Assembly: GCA_029706075.1 (NCBI GenBank)
Contig: JAINUG010000196.1
Location: forward strand, 1,645,001 to 1,709,000
DNA: 64,000 nucleotides
DNA from: Aldrovandia affinis
Taxonomy: Eukaryota > Chordata > Actinopteri > Notacanthiformes > Halosauridae
Reading direction: 5' to 3'
The notes below the pieces were generated by a model that saw only the letters and a program-made list of their open reading frames with translations, did no database searches and was not told where the DNA came from. Each line of letters begins with the position of its first letter. Within the stretch, counting starts at the first letter, position 1. Both the position numbers and the translations under genes were made by a program. This document shows, piece after piece, positions 43,739 to 62,216 of this stretch.

Positions 43739-46595
43739 CTCGTCTTACCCATGAAGAACGTGATCGGAGGATGGTTACCAAGTCCTGCCTCTACTGCAGT
43801 CAACCGGGTCACTTTGTTTTGAACTGTCCATTAAAAGCCAACGATCCACTAGTGAGTAGAGGAGCACTAGTGGGCGTTATTCCAGTTGAATGCTCCTCTA
43901 AACAACGCACCTGCCTGCCTGTTACCATCAAGTGGGAGGGTCAGAGACGAGAGACCACCGCTCTCATAGACTCTGGCGCTGAAGAGAGTTTCATCGATGC
44001 TGGTGTGGTTACCAAGTGGGGTATTCCTGTTTCTAGTCTTTCACTCCCTCTAGTGGCCAACTCGCTCAACGGTCAAAGACTTGCCCACATTACCCATACC
44101 AGTTCCCCTCTGACTTTGCGCATCTCCGGCAACCATCAGGAAAGAATAAAGTTGCCCATCATTGACTCTCCTCACGCTCCCATTGTTCTTGGCCATCCCT
44201 GGCTAGTTCGACATAACGCTTACCACCTGGTGCGCATTCGTGAGGGGGACAAATGGAAGACCGCCTTCAATACCCCGACTGGCCACTGGGAGTACCTAGT
44301 GATGGCTTTCGGTTTGACCAACGCTCCAGCAGTTTTCCAAGCCTTGGTTAACAATGTTTTAAGAGACTTTATTAACCAGTTTGTTTTTGTGTACCTTGAC
44401 AACATCCTCATTTTTTCTGAGACCCAAGATGAACATGTCAGTCACGTCCGCAGAGTTCTCCAGCGTCTGCTGGAGAATAGACTTTTTGTCAAGGCGGAGA
44501 AATGCGAGTTCCACTGCCAGACTACCACCTTCCTGGGCTATATCATCTCGGCCGGGAGCCTCCAGATGGACCTTCAGAAGATCAAGGCTGTTCTGGACTG
44601 GTCCCGGCCAGAGAGTCGTAAGGAATTACAGCGGTTTTTGGGATTCACAGCTCTCACAGCTCTCACATCTATCAAGGTCCGGTTTAACTGGAATCCCCGA
44701 GCAGAAGAAGCTTTCCACGCCCTCAAGCAGCGCTTCACTTCTGATCCTATCCTCATCCATCCTGACATCAATGCTCAGTTCATTGTTGAGGTCGATGCAT
44801 CCAACATCGGAGTGGGGGCCATTCTGTCACAACGCTCCTCCCAGGACAACAAGATCCACTCATGCGCCTTTTACTCCCACCAGCTTAGCTCCACGGAACA
44901 AAATTACAACGTCGGAAATCGGGAGCTACTTGCGGTCAAACTCACCTTTGGAGGAATGGAGGCATTGGCTTGAGGGCGCACAAATCCCATTCCTTGTTTG
45001 GACTGACCATAAGAACCTGGAATATTTACAGACTGCTAAGAGACTCAATTCCCGTCAGGCTCGTTGGTCCCTGTTTTTCTCAAGATTTAATTTTACACTC
45101 TCATATCGACCCGGTTCCAAGAACACTAAACCTGATTCCCTCTCCCGCTGATTCAACCCTCCTTCCAGTTCTTCTGATCCTGACACTATTCTACCTCAAC
45201 ACTGCTGTATCAACTCTCCTCAACTGGACATTGAAACTACTGTTCGCTCTGCTCTGGACGGGGAGGTTGGCCCTAGTCGCTGTCCTACCAACCGTCTCTT
45301 TGTTCCCAAATCTGTTCGCTCTCAAGTACTGCAGTGGGGCCATTCTTCACTACTTTCCTGTCACCCTGGTATTAATAGAACCATCACTTTCATTCAAAGA
45401 CGTTTCTGGTGGCCAGCCATGTCCCAAGACATCAAAGATTTTGTCTCTGCCTGCTCTGTCTGCGCCCAGAACAAAACCCCTCATCAGCATCCCTCTGGCC
45501 TGTTACAACCCCTACCCATCCCTCACCGCCCTTGGTCTCACATATCCCTAGATTTTATCACAGGTTTACCCCCCTCCAACAGCAACACCACCATTTTTAC
45601 TATTATCGATCGCTTTTCTAAAGCTGTGCACTTTATTCCCCTGACTAAACTCCCTTCAGCTAAAGAGACTGCCACTCTCATTATTTAACACGTTTTCAGG
45701 TTACATGATATTCCCACTGACATTGTTTCTGACAGAGGTCCTCAGTTTGTTGCTAGATTCTGGAAAGCTTTCTGTTTACTCATTGGTTCATCTGTTAGCT
45801 TATCCTCAGGTTTTCATCCCCAATCTAATGGCCAGACAGAACGGGCTAATCAACTCATTGAAACTGTTCTCCGCTGCCTGTGTTCCCAGAACCCCACTTC
45901 ATGGAGTCAACAGCTGCCCTGGGCAGAATATGCCATCAACTCCCATACTTCCTCTTCCTCCCAGATGTCCCCCTTTGAATGTTGCCTTGGTTACCAACCA
46001 CCCTTATTTCCTAGCCAGGAGAAGGAGGTGGGAGTTCCCTCTGCCGAGGCTTTCATCCGCCGTTGTCATCACACCTGGAAACTTACACGCCGAAACCTTC
46101 TCCGAGCCAGTTCCCGTATGAAGGAGAATGCTGACAAGAGACGCTCCGAGGCTCCCCGTTATCTTGTGGGACAAAGTGTCTGGCTGACCACCAGGGACAT
46201 TCCCCTCAAAATGGACCATCGTAAGCTTGCACCCCGTTTTATTGGACCTTTCCCCATAATTAAAATCATCAGTCCCACTGCAGTTAGATTAAAATTACCT
46301 CACAACATGAAACGTATTCACCCCACTTTCCATGTTTCACGCCTCAAACCCCTGGTTACCCACCCTTTGTGTCCCGCCCCTGAGCCACCCCCACCCCCCC
46401 GTCTCATTGATGGGGGAGAAGCTTATACTGTCAGCAAGCTTTTGGACGTTCATCGCCGGGGCCGTGGCCTCCAATACCTCGTGGATTGGGAGGGCTATGG
46501 TCCCGAGGAGAGAAGTTGGATCCCCTCCCGCTTTATCCTGGATAAAGACTTGATCAAAGACTTTCATGTTCTTAAACCTGTGCCTCCTGGGGGAC
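43739..46595 (+). pseudogene. pol of the sushi-type element (degenerate)
   Basis: From 43771: zinc knuckle [14 protein letters not shown], protease [12 protein letters not shown], then directly [20 protein letters not shown] of reverse transcriptase, so roughly 190 RT residues are missing. The catalytic motif is YLDN in place of YLDD. A frameshift occurs near 44950 within RNase H ([11 protein letters not shown] follows in another frame) and a further frame change by 45419. Integrase shows CSVCAQNKTP, LDFITGLPPS and [12 protein letters not shown], with a stop near 45686. A chromodomain ([15 protein letters not shown], about 46420-46570) ends the polyprotein. A purine-rich tract (CTGGGGGAC) precedes the 3' LTR. 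Confidence 0.92.
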
Positions 46596-47531
46596 TGTTA
46601 TGTTTCTGCATGTCTGTTTGGTTGTTTTTGTACTTTGTTTATTTATCTTTCATTATTCATCATTCTCATTTCATTCACGTTCTGTTCCCCTGTTGTCATT
46701 GTTCCTGTTTATCTCGAGATCCACTCCTTGTCTTGTCATGCACTTCGGGAAATTCTATGTTTCGGTTTTTCCATCTTAGCCTATTATCTCGTTTTACTTC
46801 CTTCTTACTTTCTAATTACACTTTGTATATATTAGTTAGGTGTATATAGTACTAACCAACTTAACTACTAACATTAGGGATTTAGCTTAAGTTACTAACA
46901 CTACTAATCACTAATTATCTCACGCTTCTAACTATCGCTATCACTCTCTCTCTCGTTGTCCTATCCCTGTACGCTTATCACGTGTCACTTCATTTGCACG
47001 CAGATTTCTATATGCGTTCCTCCCCTTCGTACTATGCACGTGTCTGCCTGCTCTTCCAGGTTGTTTATTGTCTATGTGTTTGTGTTATTCCCAGTCCGTG
47101 TCTTTTGTTTCCCCTCGTTATTGTATTAACGAATCCCATTGTTTTCACCTGTGCTCCTACCCCTCTCTCCTCCCAGTCACACCTGATTCCTATTGTGTTT
47201 CCCTTCCCTGCTTGTATTTAAGTTCCGTGTTTATGTTCATTCCCCGTCAGAACGTTGATCTTCATTCCCTGTGCCGATTACTTGTAAGCCAGAGTCTGTA
47301 GCATTTTCCCGAGACACCCCTTTTGTTTTTCACTTCGCGTTTGCCTGCCGATTCTGTTTGTTTGCCTTCTCTGATTTACTGGTTTTGACTTTTGGATTGT
47401 TTGTGACTTCTCTTTGGATTTGGATTTTGTACCTTCGCTACCCTGACTACTGGTTTTGATCCTTGCCTGAATTAAACGTTCCTTTCTGCCTGATCCTGGT
47501 TTGCGTCTGGGTCCTTATCCCGTACCTCACA
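46596..47531 (+). repeat. 3' LTR of the sushi-type element
   Basis: Starts TGTTATGTTTCTGC and ends CCTCACA. TATA-like TATTTAAG at 47215-47222; GTCAGAACGT at 47246-47255 fits the expected RNA start. AATTAAACG near 47469 may serve as polyadenylation signal. It keeps the 25-bp segment lost from the 5' LTR. Confidence 0.93.
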
Positions 47532-47943
47532 CATATGCCACATAGCTATTTGCATAATGTAATCAGATTTTTATATTGCAGTTAATTGTTATCAGATAGA
47601 TGGATGTGAAATGTTAGGAAAATAGCCTCCATAAACTAGCGTCAGTAGCTAGTAGGATGTGAAATGCTAGTTCGCTAACTTGCGATGTATAATGTTAAAA
47701 GTTAAAATGTTAAAGTTAAAGTTAAAGTTAAAATGTTAAAAGTTATATAGCAATGTAAATTGTGCTACGTAAGAACGTCGTAATCGTTTGCGTGCTTCAT
47801 CCTTAAATCTTACTAGGTCTTGAGCATGAAAATTGCCAGAGCGCCTTATACGGAAAAGCAACTCCGGCTCCTGTTTCCACATGACACCAACGCAGAAAAT
47901 TACCGGAACATTTATCAGTTAAGGTGCATGTGGGAAAGGGACT

Positions 47944-49255
47944 TACGTCAATGGTCCAAAAGGGTTTTTAAAAATCCTTAAAGACACAATAATTTGACTT
48001 AGACTATTTTAAAATAAACCAGAACGAATTAATAAAACATCAATAAACAATCAACCTCAATATTCTAGGAAAGCAAAACAATTATTTTTACTGTATAGCC
48101 TACCTAAGAAAGATTTATGAATTTTATAAATGAATTAAACCAAATGAAATGGGGTAATCTTCTGTCCTCAAATGACCTAGAAAACAACTGTAATATGCAA
48201 GTGATAACTTTGTCATTTGAAAGATGAATTAGCAAAGAAATGTTATTACTACATTTAAAAGTAAACACAATTTTTCTAGGCTAAATGGCACCTTATGGAA
48301 AAAAGAGACTTGGCACTGAAAAAAAGCACTAAAATCAGGTTTCGATACTGACCAAATTATATTCAAAGTGTTAATAGATGTTAAGTAATGTAAAGGTTAC
48401 TTCAGAGCTAAGGAAAGACCAACTTCTTTATTGACATTATAAAGGTGAAGGGCAATTGTAAACTGATCTTGAAAAACATAGATAATAAGTGACAAGGGGC
48501 ATGCTAAATGTTCTGGAGAGACAACTAAAGGTACGCAGAAGACTACACCAGGATAGCTATTCAATTTCCACAACTTTTAATATTTACTTTCTGGATTCTG
48601 TTCAATATTGAAGTCAAAATTCCTCAATGGGATAATTGAATATTACACCATGTAATGATTCTTTCTAAGTTTTTAATTTATCACCAACTACAGAGAATAA
48701 AGTGTATAATATATAGAGCTCTTTGAACAATTCTACAGCTAAGGATGTGTTTGGCTTTGATGCTGAATTTTTAAAGCAACAAAGACATTCTTATATCACC
48801 TAGGCTATAACATATCTAATTAATTTATCCACAAAAAAGATACATTTCTGACAAACATATTAAGAGATGCATTCGTTTTCGTAATTTCACTTCAAAAGTC
48901 AAAACATGGCATAATAAAAATCAGACCTGTCTGATATCATAATATATTTTCTCAGTAATTACTGTCAGTAATACTAAATATTCCAATTGCTTTTAACTGT
49001 AGTTTAATACAGTAATTGTTATTTTAAAAATAAACCTTTATACCTATATGTGATTGCACATGCATTTTGTTTTATTTATTTGGATTTATTGACACATACT
49101 TTTTCTGTAGTTTATTGGGGACAGTTGTTGGAAATGAGCCCTTGTCTATAAACAATTAAAGCAATGCATCTGATGCTTGTTTTAACTTGCATCTCATGTA
49201 AAATACTGGAATGTATTATTAGAGCCAAGTTGGAATTATTCCAGAAAAATAATAG
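47944..49255. other. AT-rich intergenic DNA
   Basis: Between the transposon nest and a LINE remnant. AT-rich, with only short chance ORFs; I see no gene or recognisable repeat. Confidence 0.6.
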
Positions 49256-49790
49256 TATTTTAAAGGATAGCCAACATGTTTTTTTTTCAGGGTGAGGCCA
49301 TGCCTAACAAATCTCCTGGACACATTTGAGGAAGCTACAAAGTGTTTTGACTTTATCCAGGCTTATATTATATATTTGGACTTTCAAAAAGCATTTGACA
49401 AGGTACCACACAAGAGGTTCATTCTCAAAATGAATTGAGTAGGAATTACTGCAGTTATTTCAGAGTGGGTTTATAATTAGCTACAAGGTAGAATAGAAAG
49501 AGTATTCTAGGGGAGAGGGGTTGTATCTGACCTAGGGGCTGTGGGCAGTGGAGTCCCACATGGATTGATGCTGGGACCTCAACTTTGTTCTATTTACATA
49601 AATTATCTCAATAGACGTTGGTAGCAAAATAGTAGTTAAATTGGCAGATGTCACAAAACTTGGGGGTTTAACAAACAGTTTGGAATATATTAATCCAGAA
49701 TTATTTAAACAAAATACAGAAGTGGGTGGCGTTCAATATTGCTAAATGTAAAGTTATGCACGTGGGAAATAAAACATTAAGACAGGTGTA
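49256..49790 (+). pseudogene. Decayed LINE reverse transcriptase fragment
   Basis: Readable fragments over several frames: LTNLLDTFEEATK, YLDFQKAFDKVPHKR (a LINE RT motif), GRIER, GSGVPHGLMLGP (normally SGVPQGSVLGP) and NIAKCKVMHVGNKT. Several stops are present. A related fragment is at 61165-61370. Confidence 0.8.
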
Positions 49791-50557
49791 TCTGTGACTT
49801 CAGATACAGTCTGTATACAGTCTGTATCTGAAGTCAGTGTCAGTGTCACCTAGGACAACTTTGGGATGTTTTCAGCTGAAACATCTGAGTGATAAACTGC
49901 GATGTAATTTTATTGTTCCAGACATATTATTCTTAAATTTATTATTTCACGTTGTGTCAAAAAATGACAAAAGGTATTTAAAAAGTATTTTTAGTTCCCT
50001 CACTTTGTATGATGGTGAAAGTAAATTAGCTACCCCATACAGCATGATGTCACCATGTACAGTGCCCTCCAGAATTATTGGCACCCTTGGTAAAGATGAG
50101 AAAAAAAGGCTATGAATAAAATGTCTTTGTTGTTCATCAGCTTGATCTTACACTCAAAATATGAATTAGCCAAGCTAATGTTACACTGGTTTGGATTTGA
50201 TCATAACCATAAAATTATATCATGATTAGAATGGTTAACACAAAATTCAACTACTTACTAATGAAACATTTTAGTAATCTCACAGGCAATTTCATTATAA
50301 ATATTTCTCAGTAATTAGTTATGACTTCTTTACTGAAGTATTTTAATTCAAGAAATATTGCATTCAAGAGTGTTATGTGAGCCTACCAGTTTATTATTCA
50401 TAATTGAAAATATTAGTTACAGAATCTTTTCTGCTATTCACACCCCCATTCTGCATGATCATCTATACAGCTTGTGCTTTGCTGGGTCATTGCACTCATC
50501 AATTGTTTAAAAAATGAGCCTGCTATTAAGCACACCATTTGGAGTCTGCAGCATTAA

Positions 50558-51150
50558 AGGCCTCTACATGCTTCTGCGTAACTTGTGCGCCATCTTCGCG
50601 GTTTGCGCAATGCAACATGTCGCAAGCACTCTGCAATTTATACTTCTGTGCAACCTATGCGACATGGTGTCCTTACACTTCTGTACACTAGTAGGCGTCA
50701 ATGTATTGAACAAGGTTGGCAAAGTTTTCATGAATGCAGGGAAACTCCTGTACCTTCGAACTTCTTCAGCCAATCTTTCCTGAAGCTGGTTCATTTTATA
50801 CTGCGTCGAACAAATGATGCTAGGCATCTATATCGTTAGCTACTGTTAACAAGCTTTATTTGGCCGTGATGCCAGGTTGCTAGCTAGACATCGAGTTTTG
50901 CTTAGCTAACGTTAACATAGATATATACAGGTATGGTATGCAGCTGCCAACAACGATGTCTATGGCTGTATTACTGCACTGATGTCTTGCGCGAGCTACG
51001 ATTGTTCTTACCATGTATTAATGCACACATGCTGCGGTCGTAAGTTAGATTTTTGTGCTAGGTACGCGACATCTTCTGCAACATCAAGGCAACCTCTGTG
51101 ACATGTTGCAAAGGATGTTGCGTTGCAGTTGCTCGAGCATGTAGAGGCCT
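50558..51150. mobile_element. PIF/Harbinger-type non-autonomous element
   Basis: AGGCCTCTACATGC at 50558 and its inverse GCATGTAGAGGCCT ending at 51150, both flanked by TAA (50555-50557 and 51151-51153), fit the 3-bp TTA/TAA Harbinger target site. The minus strand near 50790 reads NQLQERLAEEVRRYRSF, resembling the start of a MADF domain. An L2-tail repeat (50925-51045, minus orientation relative to 9651) is nested inside. Confidence 0.75.
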
Positions 51151-51914
51151 TAACGCTGATACTATGGGCAGAGGATGCATGACCTCGGGTCAGTTTCATC
51201 AAATTCAAGCAGTTTGCCCAACTGGAACAGGATAAGCATGCAGACCCTCGAAATTTGCAAAGTCGATGCAGACTCTCAAAGGCTGCATGACGACAGCAGA
51301 GCCAGCAGGTGGATAGAGCCATCATAAACCAATCGGTTTACTGTTGAGAGATGTATTTTGATTGGTTCAAATAGGTCAGTGACTAGTCCATTTGTACAAT
51401 CACGTGTTTATGGGGTTCAAGTCTTACTCTAAACTTGGACACTGGTGATAGTCCTATGAAAACATACTTTATCAAATAAGAAAATGATGATCAATGATTT
51501 AGGTATACAGCATTGGAAAGGATGGCAAAGGAAATGAGAATTATGGAATAGAAAGTTCAATATATATTCAAAGCTTTATCTTCTTAAATTATTTACAGTG
51601 TCTGTGACAAGACCCATACTCTTTGCATTAGACACAACTTAAGTCAAGCAGTTGCAACATTATTTTAAACAATTTAGTGCACTCAAATATGTGCAACGAA
51701 AACATTTTAAACTTGCAATAAGCCTACTTAACAGCATTTTCATACACAATGGTGATTGTACTTGTGCCCTGTACTGTTTGAATGCATAAGCATTGCCAGA
51801 TATGTTGAGAAGTAACACTTCCCATAATGGGCTGCACATTTTAGAATCAAACACATTTATGAACAGCGTGTGCCCCATAGCAAATTCTGTAGATTAAAAA
51901 ACTTCACACAGTGT

Positions 51915-53281
51915 TACTCTTATACAACAAACATTTATTGGATCCGAAAATTTGTTTGAAACAGGACATAAAGAGCATTAACAGAGCTGCTCAGAGGGGA
52001 AGAAAACACCACAGGATAGTCCATTATTACACATTGTATCCAACGATGCTTCCTTTCCCGATGATCTCTCCGATGTAGAACCACATCAGTACTTCAGTGG
52101 CGACGAGACCATTCCTCAAGGCATCCTGGGAAGCAACACATACATGTTTAACATTAAGTGCCTGCTCTGATAACACAATAGACCTGTAGAAATGTTCTTT
52201 TGACTAGCAAGTTCAAACAAAACGCATAGCTACCAGATTTTAAATATTTGAATATTTGAATATTTGATTAGGCAAGGCAATACATTGCAGCAAGCATATC
52301 AAACGTCAATGATCTACCAGCACGCATTTCATTCCGTACCCACCCTAACTGTAGTCTGACCGAGGCGGCCTGTCTGGAAACCCTTGACAATCCCCAAAGC
52401 ACCCTCGATGGCCTTAGGGATCTCTGCTGGGGAGGGAGGCACCAGCTCCACGCGGGCATAGCGCCAGAACGTGGCTAGCCGTGGTCTGGAGTAGCTGACA
52501 GCAGCTGCAACACAAAACATGGATAACGTTAGACCATAGTGTGTGTAGTTTAGAGCTTTGTAAATGACCAGCCACGCGGCTCAAGTAGATATACAGGTAC
52601 CCCAGAAAACATTCTCACTATCAGCATCATGTAGTATGATTAGCAACCGTTCACTGACCAAGTTGCTCCAGGTAAGAATTTGGCATTTGTTGGGCAGCTC
52701 AAAACTTTCAATATCTATTTAACGTTAGCTAATGAGTGCTGTTAACATCAATTAGGTAAAAGCTTCTACTGAAATCTTAATATGCCAACAATGGCCGCTT
52801 CAAGATGTTAATGGAACACTTGGAAAACGTTCATACTTATTTAGTGCAAGTGCATAGTTCGCGAACTACAGTTTCTGCACACGAGACTAAAGTGACATTT
52901 GTATGCTGTGTCTATTGACGACTACAGAGGTTAGCTAGTAAGCTAACGGTTTAGAGACTAGAGCTGATAAAGTTCGATATATACACATTGTACACTAGAG
53001 CAATTCATGCACTCAATGAAATACATTCCCTAAAAGCCTAAATAATAGAGGTTTCATTCCATGCAATTTTCGCTATTCCATTTTAAACTAAAGACGGCCT
53101 ACTACATCTAGCGATGTTAAGTTTAGCTAGCTGGTGAGCTTGGTACGACACATCGAATTGAAACACCAACAGACGATGTGCGTTTGTATTGTTAGGTCAT
53201 TTCAATGTTAAGAAGGTAATAAGTCTTACCGCCGACTAGTTGTGGAGCTTTTGCCACCAGTTTCTGCACTGCTTGTGCCAT
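51915..53281 (-). CDS. atp5mg: atp5mg, ATP synthase membrane subunit g (mitochondrial F1Fo)
   Basis: Three coding exons: 53230-53281, 52344-52504, 52027-52125 (52 + 161 + 99 bp = 103 codons plus stop), the same length as human ATP5MG. Exon 1 starts [18 protein letters not shown] at 53281. Exon 2 encodes [20 protein letters not shown], then [19 protein letters not shown]. Exon 3 encodes [20 protein letters not shown], then GSIVGYNV and TAA. The single membrane helix is in exon 3; the subunit supports ATP synthase dimerisation in the inner mitochondrial membrane. Donors GTAAGA and GTGGGT, acceptors TTGCAG and TTCCCAG. The gene is intact. It lies upstream of kmt2a in the same orientation, as in mammals. 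Confidence 0.97.
51934..51939 (-). terminator. atp5mg: atp5mg polyadenylation signal
   Basis: AATAAA on the minus strand, about 90 bp after the stop codon at 52027. The transcript end is expected around 51910-51920. Confidence 0.7.
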
Positions 53282-53902
53282 GTTTCCTCAATTATTTTTT
53301 GTCAGCCCTAATCGTCTTCTGCTGTCCGCCTCGATTGAATGTCACCTCCGCTAACTAGGACCCACACAGTGTGCAGTCTAATGAACTGCCTGAGTTAAAA
53401 TAAACGACCTGCCCCTGAAGATTTGACATTGCGGCGATTTATAACAATCAGATACAACTCAACGTATGAAACATAAATGTATCGTTATCTATTTTTTGTA
53501 ATTCAGTTTATAATATCTACGATCAAAGGGACACGAATATAAGGAAACACAGTTTACGGCTTTAATACGGTCAACTAGTGTTACAAGCGTGCAATTCTTT
53601 GCAGTCAGAACAGTGCACTAGCGTTGATGGAGAATGCACGGCTGTCTGGTCTTTGTACTACATTAGGTGCTGAAAATGTAACAGCAATGGTGTATTGGAT
53701 AGGAACTGGAATCATATTTTTCAGGTGTTACTGAGATTTTTATTTATCGTATGGGCACTTCTAAAATCCCCAGGACTGTGAATAGCATGGACTAGGAGTT
53801 TCAATGGACGATTAAATTACATTTTCAGGCTCTGGCCCACATCTGGAGACAGTAAAAATGAAAGAGGATCGGCTGTGAGTGGTTGCTGTTAGTCAGAAAT
53901 GG

Positions 53903-54294
53903 CACCCGATTTGACCACAATCACTCCATTAAATGGAGCCCTTTTTGTGTTAATCACCCCATTCATATGGTCCTATGTGGCTCCCAAAGCGGTAAACAGA
54001 GGGTTCTGAGGCCATTCAACGGTGATTCCGACCCATTTGTCAATCAAATCATAATCCCAAATGGTGATGTAAATTACATCACAGAAAGGCCTCACCAAAA
54101 ATGCTTCTACTTTCAGATGGAATTTGTTTTATGGGTAAAACTGAATCTGTTATAAATAATTTACATCACCTTTTGGGATTATGATTTTTAACAGACAGAA
54201 ATGGTGCTTTAATAGACTATTTCAAGTGCAATTTTGATAATAACTCTTGGAATAGTGCTCCATTTAATGGAGTGATTGTGGTTAAATCAGGTGG
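53903..54294. mobile_element. Inverted-repeat element with two nested palindromic pairs
   Basis: GATTTGACCACAATCACTCC and ATTAAATGGAGC (53909-53941) are mirrored by GCTCCATTTAAT and GGAGTGATTGTGGTTAAATC (54259-54290). Internally, AATCATAATCCCAAATGGTG is mirrored by CACCTTTTGGGATTATGATT. No coding capacity; MITE-like. Confidence 0.75.
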
Positions 54295-56568
54295 AAATAG
54301 CATGAGCAGGTGGTCACAGTCATTACAGTTAGTTAATTACTAGCAGCACAAACTAATCCATGAATTATCATTTAAAGTTAACAGTTATAAGGGACAGTTT
54401 CACAGGATCATTTCCGTTTCCTGCATAGAACATAAAGAGGACATAGGCCCATCTCACACAACAGCAGGAGTTGAAGCTCAGAACTTAAGCAAGAGGCAGC
54501 CTGTAGCTATATACACATGTATATAACAGCAACAAGAATCTGCACAGACAGCTACACTATCAGCACAAAGAGTTCACTACTAACACAAGAAAATCTCATT
54601 GTAAACATATTGTACTTTAGCTTCTGGTATTGTCTCCTACATTATAGTCTTTTTAGTTGCAATTGTGGTTAAGTTTAGGCAGCCAGATAATAAAGGACAT
54701 TACTAATAATAATACCATGGCTTGGATAAATAATCAATTTTGATTGGCTCACACTTAATCAGTGCTTTATTTTTGTATATCTGCATGGCAAGTGCCTCAT
54801 CAATCAATCACTAAATCACTACACGAAACATGTAAAAAGCTAATGTTAGGGAGTTATATATTTCATAAGCAGCAGAGCCTAATTTCAGGAGCGTTGTTTT
54901 CTGTATTTGTGGCTATCATGTCCCACCCAAATCTGTTAGTCACAGGGGGGAGCCATTGAGACGTTTCCCACAGATTCACCATTCTGACATCTGCTCAGGA
55001 GGGCTTTACTACAATGCCCAAGTGTTGTCAGAGCTCTCATAGAACATGCAAAGGCTTCTGCTTCCGGAGCCTCAAATGTGGATGGACTGAAAGGGAACCT
55101 CATGGAATTACCCCAAGACCAACAACCATTAATTACCCACCTCCACTTCCATAATAAATCAATGATTCAAGCTGGTATTCAACTTTAATTTCACTCTAAT
55201 TTATCTGTATGGCTTTGGTGCTAACGCAGCATGCCATTGATCAATTCAATTCTTGGTGATAAGAATGAGGAAAAGGTATGACCTCAGTGATTTGGTGAAC
55301 CCCCAGAGCAAACAGGAATGATCTACTTGTTACCTATTGCATTTCAAATCATCATACAGGAAAACCAAAGAGCAGCCATTATCTCCCCTCTACCTTTTTT
55401 TATTAAAAACTTTTTTTTTTTAACAAACAAAACACTTCAACATAATACTTCACACATTGTTTCGGGATATTATAAATGCATACATTTTGATTTGAATATA
55501 TTTGGTTTAAAAAATCACAGCAGCAACAGTAACAGTTGTATAAATAAACAAAACATATTTTATTTATATTGTGTATTATATTTATCCAGTAAATCTAGAT
55601 CAACATGCAATTGATGTTCCATGTCACATTTCAAATAAATACACAGACAAAGTAGACACTCATTGCTTTTGCAAGTGTCTCGCATACTACTTGTTTTTAG
55701 TTTATCATTAACACTGGATATTATAAAGTTAGATCATTAATGTTGACTGTTTAAGATGTGAAATAATCTGCTAGGTTTTTCCTCACTCTTCTACAGGGCT
55801 CCGCTCTCTCTTGTACATTCGGACAGACATGTTCACCAGGAGGATCTCTGTTGATAGGCAGGGGTCCAGGGCTCAGTTAATTAGCATAAGCAGTGTTTCA
55901 ATGTGCTGTCCAACTCTGGTGTAGGCCGCCGTGCCATGGTGTGTGCAGGGTTAAAAAATTGTCTGGTTTTATTTTGTGAAGTGTCCTGCAGTAGAACACA
56001 TGCACAAACACATGTGTGCTCACATACATCCATGCATGTACACACACACAGGCACATACGCACACATGCATGCACACACATGCACATAAGCATACGTGGG
56101 CACATGCATATAAGGCCTTAAATCTCCAGTAAACTCTTAGCAACACAGGATGTGTTCTGGATCCCATCACAGGCAAAATACTGCCCTATACTCATTCAAA
56201 ATTGGTCTCACTTTCTTCAGGACTGGCACTGTTGTGGACACAGGTGTGCCTACTTATGCATTCCCTAGCATGAGTGCCAGTGCATCCTCTCTCAGCACCA
56301 AATTAATGATTAATGTGGCTTTTATTATCACTGTTATTGTTATTAATATTTTTTAAACTGGGTCATTGTGGGACCTCTGATGCTCTGTCATATTTTGGAA
56401 TGGTCTGCAGATTCTTCAACCTATAAAGAGAAAAGAGGAAACACTCCATTAATTAAATCTATTAATAATTATTGATCCAATTATGGCAATCATTGTCTTT
56501 ACTGTGACTGCTAGACTGTGCCACACAATCCTGTAAATTAACTCTAAACAAAGGATAATGCATACAAA

Positions 56569-62216
<5,648 letters not shown>

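Larger units (their letters stand above)
37620..47531 (+). mobile_element. Sushi-type chromodomain Ty3/gypsy LTR retrotransposon
   Basis: About 900-bp LTRs at 37620-38528 and 46596-47531, flanked by the 5-bp duplication CATAT (37615-37619 and 47532-47536). Contents: gag, zinc knuckle, protease, reverse transcriptase, RNase H, integrase and a C-terminal chromodomain, hence chromovirus/Tf1-sushi group. It is inactive: stop codon in gag, a missing RT N-terminal part, frameshifts, a stop in integrase, and a second retrotransposon (39408-43738) inserted near the end of gag. Confidence 0.95.
37056..47943. mobile_element. Outer inverted-repeat DNA element split by LTR retrotransposons
   Basis: AGCCCCTTTCCCACATG (37056-37072) and the inverse of positions 47927-47943 (AGTCCCTTTCCCACATG) match at 16 of 17 bases. 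About 560 bp on the left and 410 bp on the right remain once the retrotransposon is removed. No coding capacity was recognised and no clear target-site duplication, so the class is unassigned. Confidence 0.6.
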
